Source: CAWAMR01 sp963783095 (GTDB lineage Bacteria; Planctomycetota; Planctomycetia; Gemmatales; Gemmataceae). From it: DNA of 64,000 bases. This document shows, piece by piece, positions 8,778 to 16,772 of this stretch. Each line of letters starts with the position of its first letter. The first letter of the stretch is position 1. Under the pieces are notes generated by a model that saw nothing but the letters and a program-made list of their open reading frames with translations, made no database searches and had not been told where the DNA came from. Both the position numbers and the translations under genes were made by a program. Location: assembly GCA_963783095.1 (NCBI GenBank), contig CAWAMR010000004.1, positions 62,001 to 126,000 of the forward strand. The letters are read 5' to 3'.

Positions 8778-9665
8778 TTATTTTTCCGTCAGCCAGCCCA
8801 CCATCTTCCGCGTTACAAATTCCGGTTTGTCGCGATGCACGAAATGCCCAGCCCCTGGCACGGTTATGATCGTCAGATCCTTCTCTACCCACTTCCATGT
8901 GTCATTCAGCGCACCGGGAAGCAGTGCCTTGTCATCCAATCCGTGGATCATCAAGACCGAGCATTTCACTGGCGGGAATTTCACATCGGCTTTGTATGGC
9001 TCTCGTGGGTAGTTCGCCTTGTAATAGTTGAGCATTCCTTCCATCGACGATCGCCGCAAAGCGTTAAGATACACTTTGCGTGCTTCGGGTTCCTTTACCC
9101 AAAACACGAGCATCTCTGGCGTGATGAGTTTGGCCGCTCCTGGTTTCTGAAAATTGCGGGCATAGGCACTGTTTTTTTGTTGTTCCGGGTTATTGGCAAG
9201 TTCACGCATCAAGCCACTTGGGTGGGGCAGGTTCAAGATGATAAGGCGATCGATTTTATCGGGATGAGTCATCGCGAAATTCCAGGCGATCGCGCCGCCC
9301 CAGTCATGGCCCACCAGGACCATTTTCTTCTCTTTGAAGTGATCTAAGACAGCGACTACATCAGCTACGAGTTTCTCCATCTTGTAGTTATCGACTCCTT
9401 CGGGCTTATCGCTCTCGTTGAAGCCACGCAGGTCGATTGCCACGACCTTGAAATGTTTGCTTAGTGCGGGAATCTGGTCGCGCCAGGTGTAGTGATAGTC
9501 CGGGAACCCGTGCAGCATCACGAGGAGCGGCCCTTCACCGGCGGTGACATAGTGCAACTTGACCCCATCCGAGTCGATAAAACCGGATTTACCGATCTCG
9601 TCAGCGTGGACCGGAGAAAGTGTTAGCAGCATCAGAACAAGAGCGATCGAATTCAGATGTCGCAT
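8778..9665 (-). CDS. Secreted alpha/beta hydrolase (epoxide hydrolase-like)
   Basis: 295 residues with signal peptide (RHLNSIALVLMLLTLSPVHA). The core shows MLHGFPDYHYTWRDQIPAL (oxyanion HGFP), the nucleophile elbow LVGHDWGGAIAWNF (Asp nucleophile), a cap with KANYPREPYKADVKFP, LMIHGLDDKAL, and the catalytic His in VPGAGHFVHRDKP. An Asp nucleophile with HGFP and paired cap Tyr residues is typical of epoxide hydrolases and haloalkane dehalogenases; the HGFP/tyrosine pattern favours epoxide hydrolase. It is first gene of the pair with the FrnE-like protein. The export signal is unusual for the family but common in planctomycetes. Confidence 0.8.
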   Translation of the reverse strand: MRHLNSIALVLMLLTLSPVHADEIGKSGFIDSDGVKLHYVTAGEGPLLVMLHGFPDYHYTWRDQIPALSKHFKVVAIDLRGFNESDKPEGVDNYKMEKLVADVVAVLDHFKEKKMVLVGHDWGGAIAWNFAMTHPDKIDRLIILNLPHPSGLMRELANNPEQQKNSAYARNFQKPGAAKLITPEMLVFWVKEPEARKVYLNALRRSSMEGMLNYYKANYPREPYKADVKFPPVKCSVLMIHGLDDKALLPGALNDTWKWVEKDLTIITVPGAGHFVHRDKPEFVTRKMVGWLTEK

Positions 9666-9716
9666 TGATGGGCCTCGTTTGAGGGAATGGAATGTTATCC
9701 GCCAAAGCGGAGTGCA

Positions 9717-9965
9717 TTACGCCGATCTCACAGTGGATGATAATCTTCTTGAGATGACTTTCATTCGGTTGGTTTTTCGCGGCTTCTGACTTGGCTTCGT
9801 TTCTTTTGCAACGCCTTGGAAACCGTTTTCGAGCAAAGAGAGGGTCGCTCTGGCTTCCTCGATGCGCCCCGCATCTTGAAGCAGTCGCACGAGGCCCAAC
9901 CCGATGCCAGTCATCTTGCTACGGTTGGGCATTGGGCAGCTAAGTGGGTCGTGAATTGCGAGCAT
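9717..9965 (-). CDS. Small hypothetical protein with TPR-like helix
   Basis: 82 residues. ATG 9965 has an AAGGATA site about 7 bp upstream; a later ATG in the same frame precedes TGIGLGLVRLLQDAGRIEEA. That segment, followed by RATLSLLENGFQGVAKE, has the look of a single tetratricopeptide helix pair, and the C-terminus is basic. I recall similar short proteins in planctomycetes but cannot name a family. It may equally be the end of a larger lost gene. Confidence 0.4.
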   Translation of the reverse strand: MLAIHDPLSCPMPNRSKMTGIGLGLVRLLQDAGRIEEARATLSLLENGFQGVAKETKPSQKPRKTNRMKVISRRLSSTVRSA

Positions 9966-10178
9966 GGTTCGGTATCCTTTCGGGATGCAAGCAACGTATC
10001 TGGTACGTCACTTTAGCCCTAAGAGTAAATACCTCATCCATGAGTCAAAAAAGAAGAAAGCAGCGGTGCTGAAAAACGGACGCACCGCGCGACGAGTCCC
10101 TTCGTGGCTTGCAAGTATGACCTGAAATGGATAACCCAGCAATATCAGTTTTTGCGGCGGCACAACAGGAGAATCGAA

Positions 10179-10478
10179 ATGGCAACTTTCATCACCACGA
10201 TCAAATTCACACAACAGGGCATCAAGGCCATTGACGAAACCACGAAGCGGGCGGCGGCAATCAAAGCGTCGGCCAAAAAAATGGGCGTTAAGGTCACGGA
10301 CATTTACTGGACCTTGGGCGACCATGACGGCTTCCTGATTTTTGAAGCTGCCGACGACGAAGCCGCTGCGACATTGCTCCTGCACCTGGGAGCGTCAGGA
10401 AATGTTCACACTACGACCGTGCGAGCCTTCACCGCTGCCGAGATGGACAAGATTTTGACCAAGGTGCATGGGGGATGA
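10179..10478 (+). CDS. GYD domain protein
   Basis: 99 residues from ATG 10179, with AGGAG 8 bp upstream. The sequence ATFITTIKFTQQGIKAIDET, then KVTDIYWTLGDHDGFLIFEA and a C-terminal VRAFTAAEMDKILTKV, matches the GYD family (here the signature Gly-Tyr-Asp is replaced by Gly-Asp-His-Asp-Gly). These are small ferredoxin-like fold proteins of unknown role, often dimeric. It begins a run of four same-strand small genes. Confidence 0.75.
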   Translation: MATFITTIKFTQQGIKAIDETTKRAAAIKASAKKMGVKVTDIYWTLGDHDGFLIFEAADDEAAATLLLHLGASGNVHTTTVRAFTAAEMDKILTKVHGG

Positions 10479-10519
10479 GGACTGCTTTCCTTCGAGTATT
10501 GAACACACAGGAGTACCGC

Positions 10520-10822
10520 ATGAAAATCCTACAGGTCATTCCCAAAGTCGGAATCGACTCAAAACTGAAAACCCTTCTCAAGAACACGGAGCGTCAGCTT
10601 CGTGGCCCACATACGACATTTGAAAGGGAAAAGGAGGGCCGGTGGAAACATGTGAAGTACCCTGGCTGGATACAATGGGACGACGCAGCGGGTGGCCTCT
10701 TGATCGCTGAAATCCGAACAAAAGTGAAGGACCACGAATGGCAAATTCTCGAAGCCTTCATCGGCTACCTGGATCGTCACTTGGGCGACCAGATCGAGAG
10801 CATCACGATTAACTATCGGTAA
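10520..10822 (+). CDS. Hypothetical protein
   Basis: 100 residues from ATG 10520, chosen for AGGAG 6 bp upstream; the frame is open from 10475. It begins KILQVIPKVGIDSKLKTLLK and ends DHEWQILEAFIGYLDRHLGD with a short beta strand. I do not recognise a family. The composition is that of a small alpha/beta cytoplasmic protein. It lies 42 bp after the GYD gene and 4 bp before the next gene, so it is probably in the same operon. Confidence 0.6.
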   Translation: MKILQVIPKVGIDSKLKTLLKNTERQLRGPHTTFEREKEGRWKHVKYPGWIQWDDAAGGLLIAEIRTKVKDHEWQILEAFIGYLDRHLGDQIESITINYR

Positions 10823-10825
10823 ATC

Positions 10826-11281
10826 ATGGAAACGGATGTTTCTGGCTATTCTCACACGCAGAAGTCACCGCTGTACCTTCTTCTGTACGGCACCGCTATC
10901 GCCTTATTCATCATTTCCTGTTTCGCAATTGACCAGTCTCGCATTGCCCTGATCCTTGCCGGCGTCTTGATGCTTTTTCTGGGGATGACTTTCGATCATC
11001 TGACAATCACGGATCAGGGCAACTGGCTGTCGATCTGCTTTGGCCCGCTACGCCTTTTCCGAAGAAAGATTTATTACGCCAACATAGTGAAGGTTGAGGT
11101 CGGACGGACGCTGATTCTCGAAGGGTGGGGTATCCACTACAGCATCCGTGGCGGCTGGGTCTGGAACTTGTGGGGCCGGTCGTGCGTCGTGGTCCACTTC
11201 AAGACCGGCGGGACGCTGCGGATCGGCACGGACGACGCCGAGAATCTGGCGGGGTTTTTGGAAGACAAGGTGAATGAATGA
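10826..11281 (+). CDS. Membrane protein with PH-like C-terminal domain
   Basis: 151 residues with two adjacent hydrophobic helices (YLLLYGTAIALFIISCFAI and IALILAGVLMLFLGMTF). These are followed by a beta-rich segment: HLTITDQGNWLSICFGPLRL, RRKIYYANIVKVEV and VVVHFKTGGTLRIGTDDAEN. This arrangement, two helices plus a bacterial PH-like barrel, is common in small inner-membrane proteins of unknown function. Stop and the next start overlap as ATGA. Confidence 0.6.
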   Translation: METDVSGYSHTQKSPLYLLLYGTAIALFIISCFAIDQSRIALILAGVLMLFLGMTFDHLTITDQGNWLSICFGPLRLFRRKIYYANIVKVEVGRTLILEGWGIHYSIRGGWVWNLWGRSCVVVHFKTGGTLRIGTDDAENLAGFLEDKVNE

Positions 11282-11445
11282 AACAACCTCGATACCGTCC
11301 CGTCACGGTGCGAGCGCCGGATTTTCTGAAGAGATTGCTGGAAGAGGCATTGTGCATGTCGATCACGACTCGCACTGTGTCGAGCGAACTGCTGCCGGTT
11401 GCACTTGACCTGATTCAGTCAAAAAGCGATACCCGCGCAACTTGA
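11278..11445 (+). CDS. Small coupled ORF, 55 residues
   Basis: ATG at 11278 overlaps the stop of the previous gene (ATGA), a sign of translational coupling. The product begins KQPRYRPVTVRAPDFLKRLL and ends TVSSELLPVALDLIQSKSDT. No family recognised. The evidence is position and codon pattern only. Confidence 0.4.
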   Translation: MKQPRYRPVTVRAPDFLKRLLEEALCMSITTRTVSSELLPVALDLIQSKSDTRAT

Positions 11446-11497
11446 GAAAGCCGGTTTTCAGAGTGGCGGAAAAGGGAAGTAGTGAGGAGAAAAGACT

Positions 11498-11986
11498 ATG
11501 AAAGTCAAGACCGTCCTTGGTGTCGTAGCGGTGATGGTTGGAGTCGTCGCTGCTGGCATGACAATACTGTCGCAGACGGTCCCGGCAGCAGAACGTGCCT
11601 CGCCTGACGAAGAATCCAAGGCGAAGAAAGACACGGGCACCATCGCCGTTAATGTCGTCATAGAAGAAGTGGATCTATCCGCCAACACGATTACAGCCAG
11701 AGCAACCACTTATGTAGTTCCTCCCCACGGCAAAGTCGGTGGGGCAGTGTTCATGATGGGGACGACGGATTCTCACAAGAATAAAGCAACGAGGTTTGTT
11801 CGTCTTCCGGTCATGCCCGAAGCCAACATCAAGGGCGAGAAGCTGAAAGTGGGCCTACATGCGACTTTGCAAATCAGAATGATGCGGCAAGGTTCCTTGG
11901 TTGTAGTTGGTATTCAGGAGTTTAGTGGGTTTGAGAAGGTCGGGGTGGACTGGCTCGATGCTCCTGGCACGAAAGGTAGCAAATAG
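11498..11986 (+). CDS. Exported hypothetical protein
   Basis: 162 residues with an N-terminal signal or anchor (KVKTVLGVVAVMVGVVAAGM) and a mature part rich in beta strands: GTIAVNVVIEEVDLSANTIT and EKLKVGLHATLQIRMMRQGS. Its central segment mentions no catalytic motif. Planctomycetes carry many such small exported proteins whose strand pattern suggests an OB-like or jelly-roll fold. A GGAGAAAAG-like ribosome site precedes ATG 11498. Confidence 0.6.
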   Translation: MKVKTVLGVVAVMVGVVAAGMTILSQTVPAAERASPDEESKAKKDTGTIAVNVVIEEVDLSANTITARATTYVVPPHGKVGGAVFMMGTTDSHKNKATRFVRLPVMPEANIKGEKLKVGLHATLQIRMMRQGSLVVVGIQEFSGFEKVGVDWLDAPGTKGSK

Positions 11987-12031
11987 CTCCCGCCTCAACA
12001 GCCGCACTACCTCAACTGATGGCGTCTCTAT

Positions 12032-12592
12032 CTACTTGCCCCCATACCCAGCACGAAGCAAAATCACCGTGCCGTTGGGCAGACAAATCTTGACTGTTGC
12101 TTGCATTTCGATCATGTATTCCTCGCCCTGGACCATCTGACGGTGAGTGGGTTCAAGCATCTTCGTTCCATTTTTCGGTGGACGAATGCCGCCGCCTTGC
12201 CGGGGCACCCCATTTACCAACAGAATCCCATGTAGTCTGCCTTTCAACATGATGTGTCCACGGCTCACATAGGTATCCGCTACGCTTTTCGGTGAAGTCA
12301 CCACACGTTGACCGGAATTCGGTAGCATTTGTGTTGGTTGATAGCGAGGGTCAAGATACTCGATCCGCCCGCCCTCTTGACGACCAATAACAACTGCCTC
12401 ATCCGGTTGAAGTTGAAGGGTGAGTTCTTCCTTTGTGTCGCCCTGGGTTGCGGTCGCCATCGACCAAAGATTCAAGGTTGGTCCTTCGACGATGTTCAGG
12501 CTCAAGGACGTATCGGATGTGTGATTTTCGTGCGGAAGTGGGATGATCTTCGGAATTCGGGGGGCGTCAGGAATGCTGTGAAGTGATCTCAT
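12032..12592 (-). CDS. FHA-like domain protein
   Basis: 186 residues. The C-terminal 120 residues resemble an FHA fold: VVIGRQEGGRIEYLD (Gly-Arg strand), VADTYVSRGHIMLKGRLHG (Ser-Arg-x-His), LVNGVPRQGGGIRPP (Asn-Gly) and a final strand KICLPNGTVILL. FHA domains bind phosphothreonine peptides, so this may read out a Ser/Thr kinase; a kinase gene lies at 4310-5395, but no direct link is shown. The N-terminus is a Pro-rich linker. ATG 12592 has GGAG 5 bp upstream. Confidence 0.6.
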   Translation of the reverse strand: MRSLHSIPDAPRIPKIIPLPHENHTSDTSLSLNIVEGPTLNLWSMATATQGDTKEELTLQLQPDEAVVIGRQEGGRIEYLDPRYQPTQMLPNSGQRVVTSPKSVADTYVSRGHIMLKGRLHGILLVNGVPRQGGGIRPPKNGTKMLEPTHRQMVQGEEYMIEMQATVKICLPNGTVILLRAGYGGK

Positions 12593-12613
12593 CTCCGGCT
12601 CCCTTCGGCTACT

Positions 12614-12877
12614 TCACGTTTCCGCAACCGCCTGCTCGAACGCCTTCAGAAATGTGGCAGGTTGCTGGGCACCGGACAACGGAGTTTTGCCGTTGATGAT
12701 GAAGACCGGAACGCCCTCTACTTGATTGCGCCGAGACAGCAGATTTGCGTCGGTGATTGCATCCAGCCCTTCATCACCATTCAGCATAACCTCGGACTTG
12801 CGCCGATCCAAGCCGGGTTCTGCAACAACGTCGATGAGAGTATGACGATTGCCGATCATTACCCCAGCGGAGGCCAT
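12614..12877 (-). pseudogene. C-terminal fragment of a FrnE-like DsbA protein
   Basis: Reads IGNRHTLIDVVAEPGLDRRK, then GVPVFIINGKTPLSGAQQPA. It aligns with the last 85 residues of the intact gene at 8131-8763, including the cis-Pro loop GVPVFII, but the redox Cys pair and two thirds of the domain are missing. The join is at about 12860, inside the 3' end of the helix-turn-helix gene, whose stop overlaps an ATG (TAATG). It is probably a deletion remnant. Confidence 0.65.
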
Positions 12878-13059
12878 TCGAGTTTCATCCCTTCTCGCTC
12901 AATCAGCCTAACCTGACTTTCGCTCACGCCGAAGCGTTGAGCCGTCATTGTGCGGGATTTAGGTACACTCATCTCGTGGTCCTGGGCCTCCACCAATGCC
13001 AGAAAAATCTCCTTGCGGAGACCTTCAGAGAGTTGTTCGTTGCCATTGTCCTGGGTCAC
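12859..13059 (-). CDS. Small helix-turn-helix protein
   Basis: 66 residues: QLSEGLRKEIFLALVEAQDH, then RTMTAQRFGVSESQVRLIER and a short Trp-Pro-Pro tail. The second segment is a clear helix-turn-helix; the Gly-Val-Ser-x-Ser-x-Val turn is typical of DNA-binding domains. Similar short proteins occur in planctomycetes as free-standing genes. It may regulate the lost FrnE-like gene behind it. Confidence 0.55.
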   Translation of the reverse strand: MTQDNGNEQLSEGLRKEIFLALVEAQDHEMSVPKSRTMTAQRFGVSESQVRLIEREGMKLEWPPLG

Positions 13060-13295
13060 GGAATTCTCCTTCAGTCTTGAGCTTGGTGGGGAGCTTACCT
13101 TTATGCAAGAGACTCCGCAAGTTCAAACGATGCTTTCGCACCGACCCGATGCACTTCTTGCTTTTCATGGGCTAAGTTGTTGACCACGGTGCTCAAAAAG
13201 GCGGCGCTCACGGTGCCGGGCCGCAACTGACATGGATTTAAGAACAGTAGTGCACTAGCATTCTGAAAGAGTATTCAATCTCCAGGAGCTAGATC

Positions 13296-13601
13296 ATGAA
13301 AACCAACCACCTCGACCCCAACTACTCCCCAGACAGTCAATTGACGCCACGGCAACTCCTGTTACTTGGCATCATCGTCCAACTGGCCCACGAAGACAAA
13401 CCGATTACCCTCAAACTCTTGATGGCTCGTAGCGGCATACGGTCGCTGAACGGAGTGAATTATCACATCACCACTTTGCAGCGTAAGGGCTTCGTGAATT
13501 TCCAGCCGAAAAAGGCGGCGACTCTGCGCCCACTCTGCCAGATTGGTTTGTTCGCGCCGAGGATCACAAAGCCAGACCAACATGGAGAATTATCTTCGTA
13601 A
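13296..13601 (+). CDS. Winged-helix (LexA/MarR-type) small protein
   Basis: 101 residues: DSQLTPRQLLLLGIIVQLAH, then KPITLKLLMARSGIRSLNGV and NYHITTLQRKGFVNFQPKKA. This is the three-helix plus wing layout of LexA N-terminal or MarR-like DNA-binding domains, with no catalytic or ligand domain. The C-terminus after residue 75 may be out of frame with a longer original. It lies 157 bp upstream of the GTPase-TIR gene on the same strand and is a natural candidate regulator for it. ATG 13296 has a CAGGAG site 7 bp upstream. Confidence 0.6.
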   Translation: MKTNHLDPNYSPDSQLTPRQLLLLGIIVQLAHEDKPITLKLLMARSGIRSLNGVNYHITTLQRKGFVNFQPKKAATLRPLCQIGLFAPRITKPDQHGELSS

Positions 13602-13758
13602 CTTACCCGAATGCTCTTGGCCTCGTCAGAATAAACCAATTATTGGCCGAAACACTAATTCCCTGATAGCGGAATCCTTGACAGGGCAGCGCTGGCGTGA
13701 GACGATCCTCCATACATCAACATCCCAACGTCCGTCGATTATTCGTCGAGCATTATCA

Positions 13759-15717
13759 ATGAGCGAATCTATTCGCCAAGCAGCACAAGAAGAGTCAATT
13801 GAATCAAAGGAAATTGAGTCTCTCCTAAAGAGCCGATTCCGCGCGATAGTTGAAGAGGCAGGCAACTGCCAACTGACATTTCTCGTCGCAGGGCGGACTG
13901 GCGTTGGGAAATCCAGCACGATTAAAAGTCTTACGGGACGAGTGGTGGAACCTGTAAGAGATCACAAGCCGACCACGGTCGAATTCCAACATTACAAGAT
14001 CGAGTTGGAAGGCATTCCCGTCTCTGTTTTGGACACTCCCGGACTTTGCGACACGTTGCAAGCCACGGATCAAGACCGGGATTATCTGAGCCGAATGCAG
14101 TCAGCCATCAAAGAATTCCATCTTTTGTGGTTTGTGTCTCGGCTCGACGAAAATCCCGTTAGTGACGGCGAGAAACAAGCCATACGCCTGCTGTCGGAAG
14201 CCTTTCAAGACAAAGGGCGAATATGGCAGGCTGCAATAATCGTCTTCACTTTCGCAGGCAATATTTCCACGGAGGAATATCCTACCAAACTGGAGCAACG
14301 GGCTAAATTCTTTCGTAGTGAGATCGCTTTCTACTGCGGCGCTGAGACTGCCGCGAAGGTTCCGGTAGTTGCGGTGGAGAATTCAAATGAGACGACGCCT
14401 GACGGAAAGCCTTGGCGCAGAGAACTATATTTCCAGATGTTGAAGTCGATAAGTGGAGAGGGAATAATCACCTTCTTTCTTGGGACATCTCATCTGCTTT
14501 CCCAGCCCTCCAGTCTCGGCGAGCCAGAAGACAGTCTAGCCTCTTCGAATGATTCAATGGAATTCACGCCGGAGCAGAAAAAAAACCTCCAAGAAGCCGC
14601 ACGTGAAGGAATCCTTCGGCGCTGGCAAGAACGGGAGAGCAGTGTCGGCCATTTCTTTGGTGATTCGCACAGTTCCGTTGGCAGTTCCGTTGGCAGTTCC
14701 GTTGGCAGCGCGGTAGTAAGATGGTTCTCTTGGTTATTCGGGGATTCTCCCCTTCGTCGTGGAGTTGCCTCGTTTCCCAAACGGACGGTTGAACCGATCG
14801 CGACAGCCGAAAGGGTGAAGAAGTCAGTCGGAGGTCATACGGACGAAGCGGTTGACTGCACCGTCTTCGCGCCGCCCGCTGTCGTGTCCGGCGAGGTTTT
14901 TTTGGTCCAAGTCTTCGCCCATACACCAAAGTTGGCAGCAGAAGCAAAGGAGCTTGCCAAGGAATTTGACGACACCGCGACTCGACGTGGTTTCAAGTGT
15001 TTGGAAGCAGAAGTCAGGCGAGGCTCGATTCTCACTTTTCACCTTAGCATGCCATCTCTGAAGGTGGAAAATCCCGTCCAGTCGCTCCGATGGCTAAGTC
15101 GGACAGAAGCGGTACAGTTCGATGTCAGGGTGTCGAAAGACTGTCAGGCCGGGGGCATCAACGGCATCGTCATCGTCAGTATGGATAGCGTACCAGTCGG
15201 GCAGATCATGTTCCGGGTGACGGTCACAACGATCACGCAGGTTCAGACACCTTCTCAACTGCTCCCAGTCGGGGAAATGGCCCGACACTATTTCAAGGCA
15301 TTCGTCTCCTATGCTTCGGAGGATCGCGCCGAGGTTGTCAAGCGAGTCCAGATGCTTCCTCTCCAAGGCATCACGTTCTTTCAGGACTTGCTCGACCTGA
15401 GTCCGGGTGACCGTTGGGAGAAAGAACTCTACCGCCGGATCGACGAGAGCGATCTTTTCCTTCTGTTCTGGTCCACCGCCGCAAAACAATCCGAATGGGT
15501 GCTGCGAGAGTTGCGATATGCTATTTCACGAAAAGGTGGCAAAGACGAAAACCCACCAACGATACATCCGGTCATGATCGAAGGCCCTCCGCCTCCCACC
15601 CCGCCCCAAGAATTGCAACACCTCCACTTCAACGATTATCTCTTGTATTTTATCAGGGAACCTGGCTCGGACAGAAAGCCCCCGATCCCTATGCCGCCTC
15701 CTATAGCCTCAACGTAG
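13759..15717 (+). CDS. GTPase-TIR fusion protein
   Basis: 652 residues from ATG 13759; the frame is open to 13543 but upstream codons look non-coding. Domains in order: an AIG1/IAN-like GTPase (G1 GRTGVGKSS residues 45-53, G2-like KPTTVE, G3 LDTPGLCDT near 91-99), a helical linker ending in a Gly/Ser/Val repeat near residues 302-316 and a Trp-rich hydrophobic stretch, then a beta-rich domain of about 120 residues (CTVFAPPAVVSGEVFLVQVF to PVGQIMFRVTV), then a TIR domain from about 510 (YFKAFVSYASEDRAEVV, DLSPGDRWEKELYRRI, SEWVLRELRY). Glu 584 in WVLREL is the likely NADase residue. The beta-rich domain is known to me beside bacterial TIR domains. The layout is that of a signal-gated NAD+-depleting defence protein; this is inference. 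The G4 motif is not obvious. It stands alone behind the winged-helix gene. Confidence 0.8.
   Translation: MSESIRQAAQEESIESKEIESLLKSRFRAIVEEAGNCQLTFLVAGRTGVGKSSTIKSLTGRVVEPVRDHKPTTVEFQHYKIELEGIPVSVLDTPGLCDTLQATDQDRDYLSRMQSAIKEFHLLWFVSRLDENPVSDGEKQAIRLLSEAFQDKGRIWQAAIIVFTFAGNISTEEYPTKLEQRAKFFRSEIAFYCGAETAAKVPVVAVENSNETTPDGKPWRRELYFQMLKSISGEGIITFFLGTSHLLSQPSSLGEPEDSLASSNDSMEFTPEQKKNLQEAAREGILRRWQERESSVGHFFGDSHSSVGSSVGSSVGSAVVRWFSWLFGDSPLRRGVASFPKRTVEPIATAERVKKSVGGHTDEAVDCTVFAPPAVVSGEVFLVQVFAHTPKLAAEAKELAKEFDDTATRRGFKCLEAEVRRGSILTFHLSMPSLKVENPVQSLRWLSRTEAVQFDVRVSKDCQAGGINGIVIVSMDSVPVGQIMFRVTVTTITQVQTPSQLLPVGEMARHYFKAFVSYASEDRAEVVKRVQMLPLQGITFFQDLLDLSPGDRWEKELYRRIDESDLFLLFWSTAAKQSEWVLRELRYAISRKGGKDENPPTIHPVMIEGPPPPTPPQELQHLHFNDYLLYFIREPGSDRKPPIPMPPPIAST
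14671..14706 (+). repeat. Three tandem 12-bp units inside the GTPase-TIR gene
   Basis: AGTTCCGTTGGC is repeated three times without mismatch and encodes Ser-Ser-Val-Gly each time, continuing into Ser-Ala-Val. It makes a glycine-zipper-like run ahead of the hydrophobic VVRWFSWLFG. Copy number could vary by slippage. Confidence 0.85.
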
Positions 15718-15863
15718 GATCACGCGGTGTGGTGACGAATGTCAGCAGTAGGTCGGCTTTTCCGCGTAGTCGTTTTGACGTGAGGAGTAGATACCGAGGC
15801 TTTTTTCATTTTTACTATCCTAGTCGCCGTCACAATGTCCTGTATCGAAGAGAGGTTTGTCCC

Positions 15864-16301
15864 ATGCGCATTTTTGTAATCCTGTTGTTCGCAACATGTG
15901 GGGTCTTGTATGCCGCAGAACCCGATGCGAAGAAGGGACTGAAGCCATTTCAGGGCAAGTGGCAGATCGCTGAGGCCGAGGAGCGGGGCGAGGTCGCTCC
16001 AGCGGAGAAAATCAAGAATCCCGTCACTTTCGATGGCGACAAAATGGAGATAACTGGTTACGGCGGCACAACCATCAAGTGGACTATCACCCTCCGCCCT
16101 GAAAAGGAACCTGCGGAGATTGATGCAGCATACCCCAAGGATGTTGAGAAGGTCCAGGTACTCAAGGGAATCTACAAATTCGAGGACGACACTCTCACCA
16201 TCGCCTTGGGCCTCGATACAGATTCCACGCGACCGACGAAGTTTGAATCCAAAGGTGGGTCGAAGCCATCTTTGGTCTTGGTGCTGAAGAAAGCGAAGTG
16301 A
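15864..16301 (+). CDS. TIGR03067 domain secreted protein
   Basis: 145 residues with signal peptide (RIFVILLFATCGVLYAAE) and a domain of about 120 residues: LKPFQGKWQIAEAEERGE, DGDKMEITGYGGTTIKWTI, KGIYKFEDDTLTIALGLDT and a C-terminal KPSLVLVLKKAK. The Gln-Gly-x-Trp opening and the Tyr-x-x-x-Asp-Asp-x-Leu strand are hallmarks of TIGR03067, a planctomycete-expanded family of unknown function, probably a lipocalin-like barrel. ATG 15864 has AGAGG 8 bp upstream; the frame is open further up but the signal peptide fixes the start. Confidence 0.85.
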   Translation: MRIFVILLFATCGVLYAAEPDAKKGLKPFQGKWQIAEAEERGEVAPAEKIKNPVTFDGDKMEITGYGGTTIKWTITLRPEKEPAEIDAAYPKDVEKVQVLKGIYKFEDDTLTIALGLDTDSTRPTKFESKGGSKPSLVLVLKKAK

Positions 16302-16511
16302 CAAGTTGTGCGGTTTGAAGCATGAAGCACTCTTTTAGCGGGGAACCCTACGAAGACTGTTTGACGACAATTACTTTTCCCCACCGCATTGACTCACGGT
16401 TTTTGTTACCAATGGCGGGTCGTTGCCTCATGTTGATGTTACCGAGATCTGAACGAAAACTGGGGGTATTTGTAGCGGAGTTGGCGTGATTTCGTTGGAT
16501 TTATCGCGTGG

Positions 16512-16724
16512 ATGCCAAACCGATGCGATGGGGCAATGTCGTCCTGCCGAACTGACACGGCACCCGAGTTGGTTCCCGGCCGCCAAGGGTTCTCGGTAAC
16601 ATTTTCCGATGAGGCAACACGCTGGGGAAAAGTAGTTGTCGTTCATCAGAAGACTGGCAAAGATGGAACGAGGTTTCCGGCGTTCTTGGAGTATCGCCTT
16701 GTGGGATGCCGACGAGTTGAGTGA
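16512..16724 (+). pseudogene. C-terminal fragment of a small planctomycete secreted-type domain
   Basis: Within the 470-bp gap 16302-16772 the only coding signal is this frame, which ends KVVVVHQKTGKDGTRFPAFL then EYRLVGCRRVE. The tail matches that of the fragment at 38101-38275 (GKDGTRFPEFVEYRLVHCRR). The upstream half shows no signal peptide or start, so I read it as a relic or a very short domain. The rest of the gap holds nothing I can name. Confidence 0.45.
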
Positions 16725-16772
16725 TCGTTCAGCCGTTTTATTGTGGCCAAGATTCAAAAGGCGGTGAAGTAG

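Noticed and set aside
13543..13758. N-terminal extension of the GTPase-TIR protein by 72 residues
   Set aside because: The added text is low in structure, overlaps the winged-helix gene and lacks a ribosome site; ATG 13759 starts directly before the predicted first helix.
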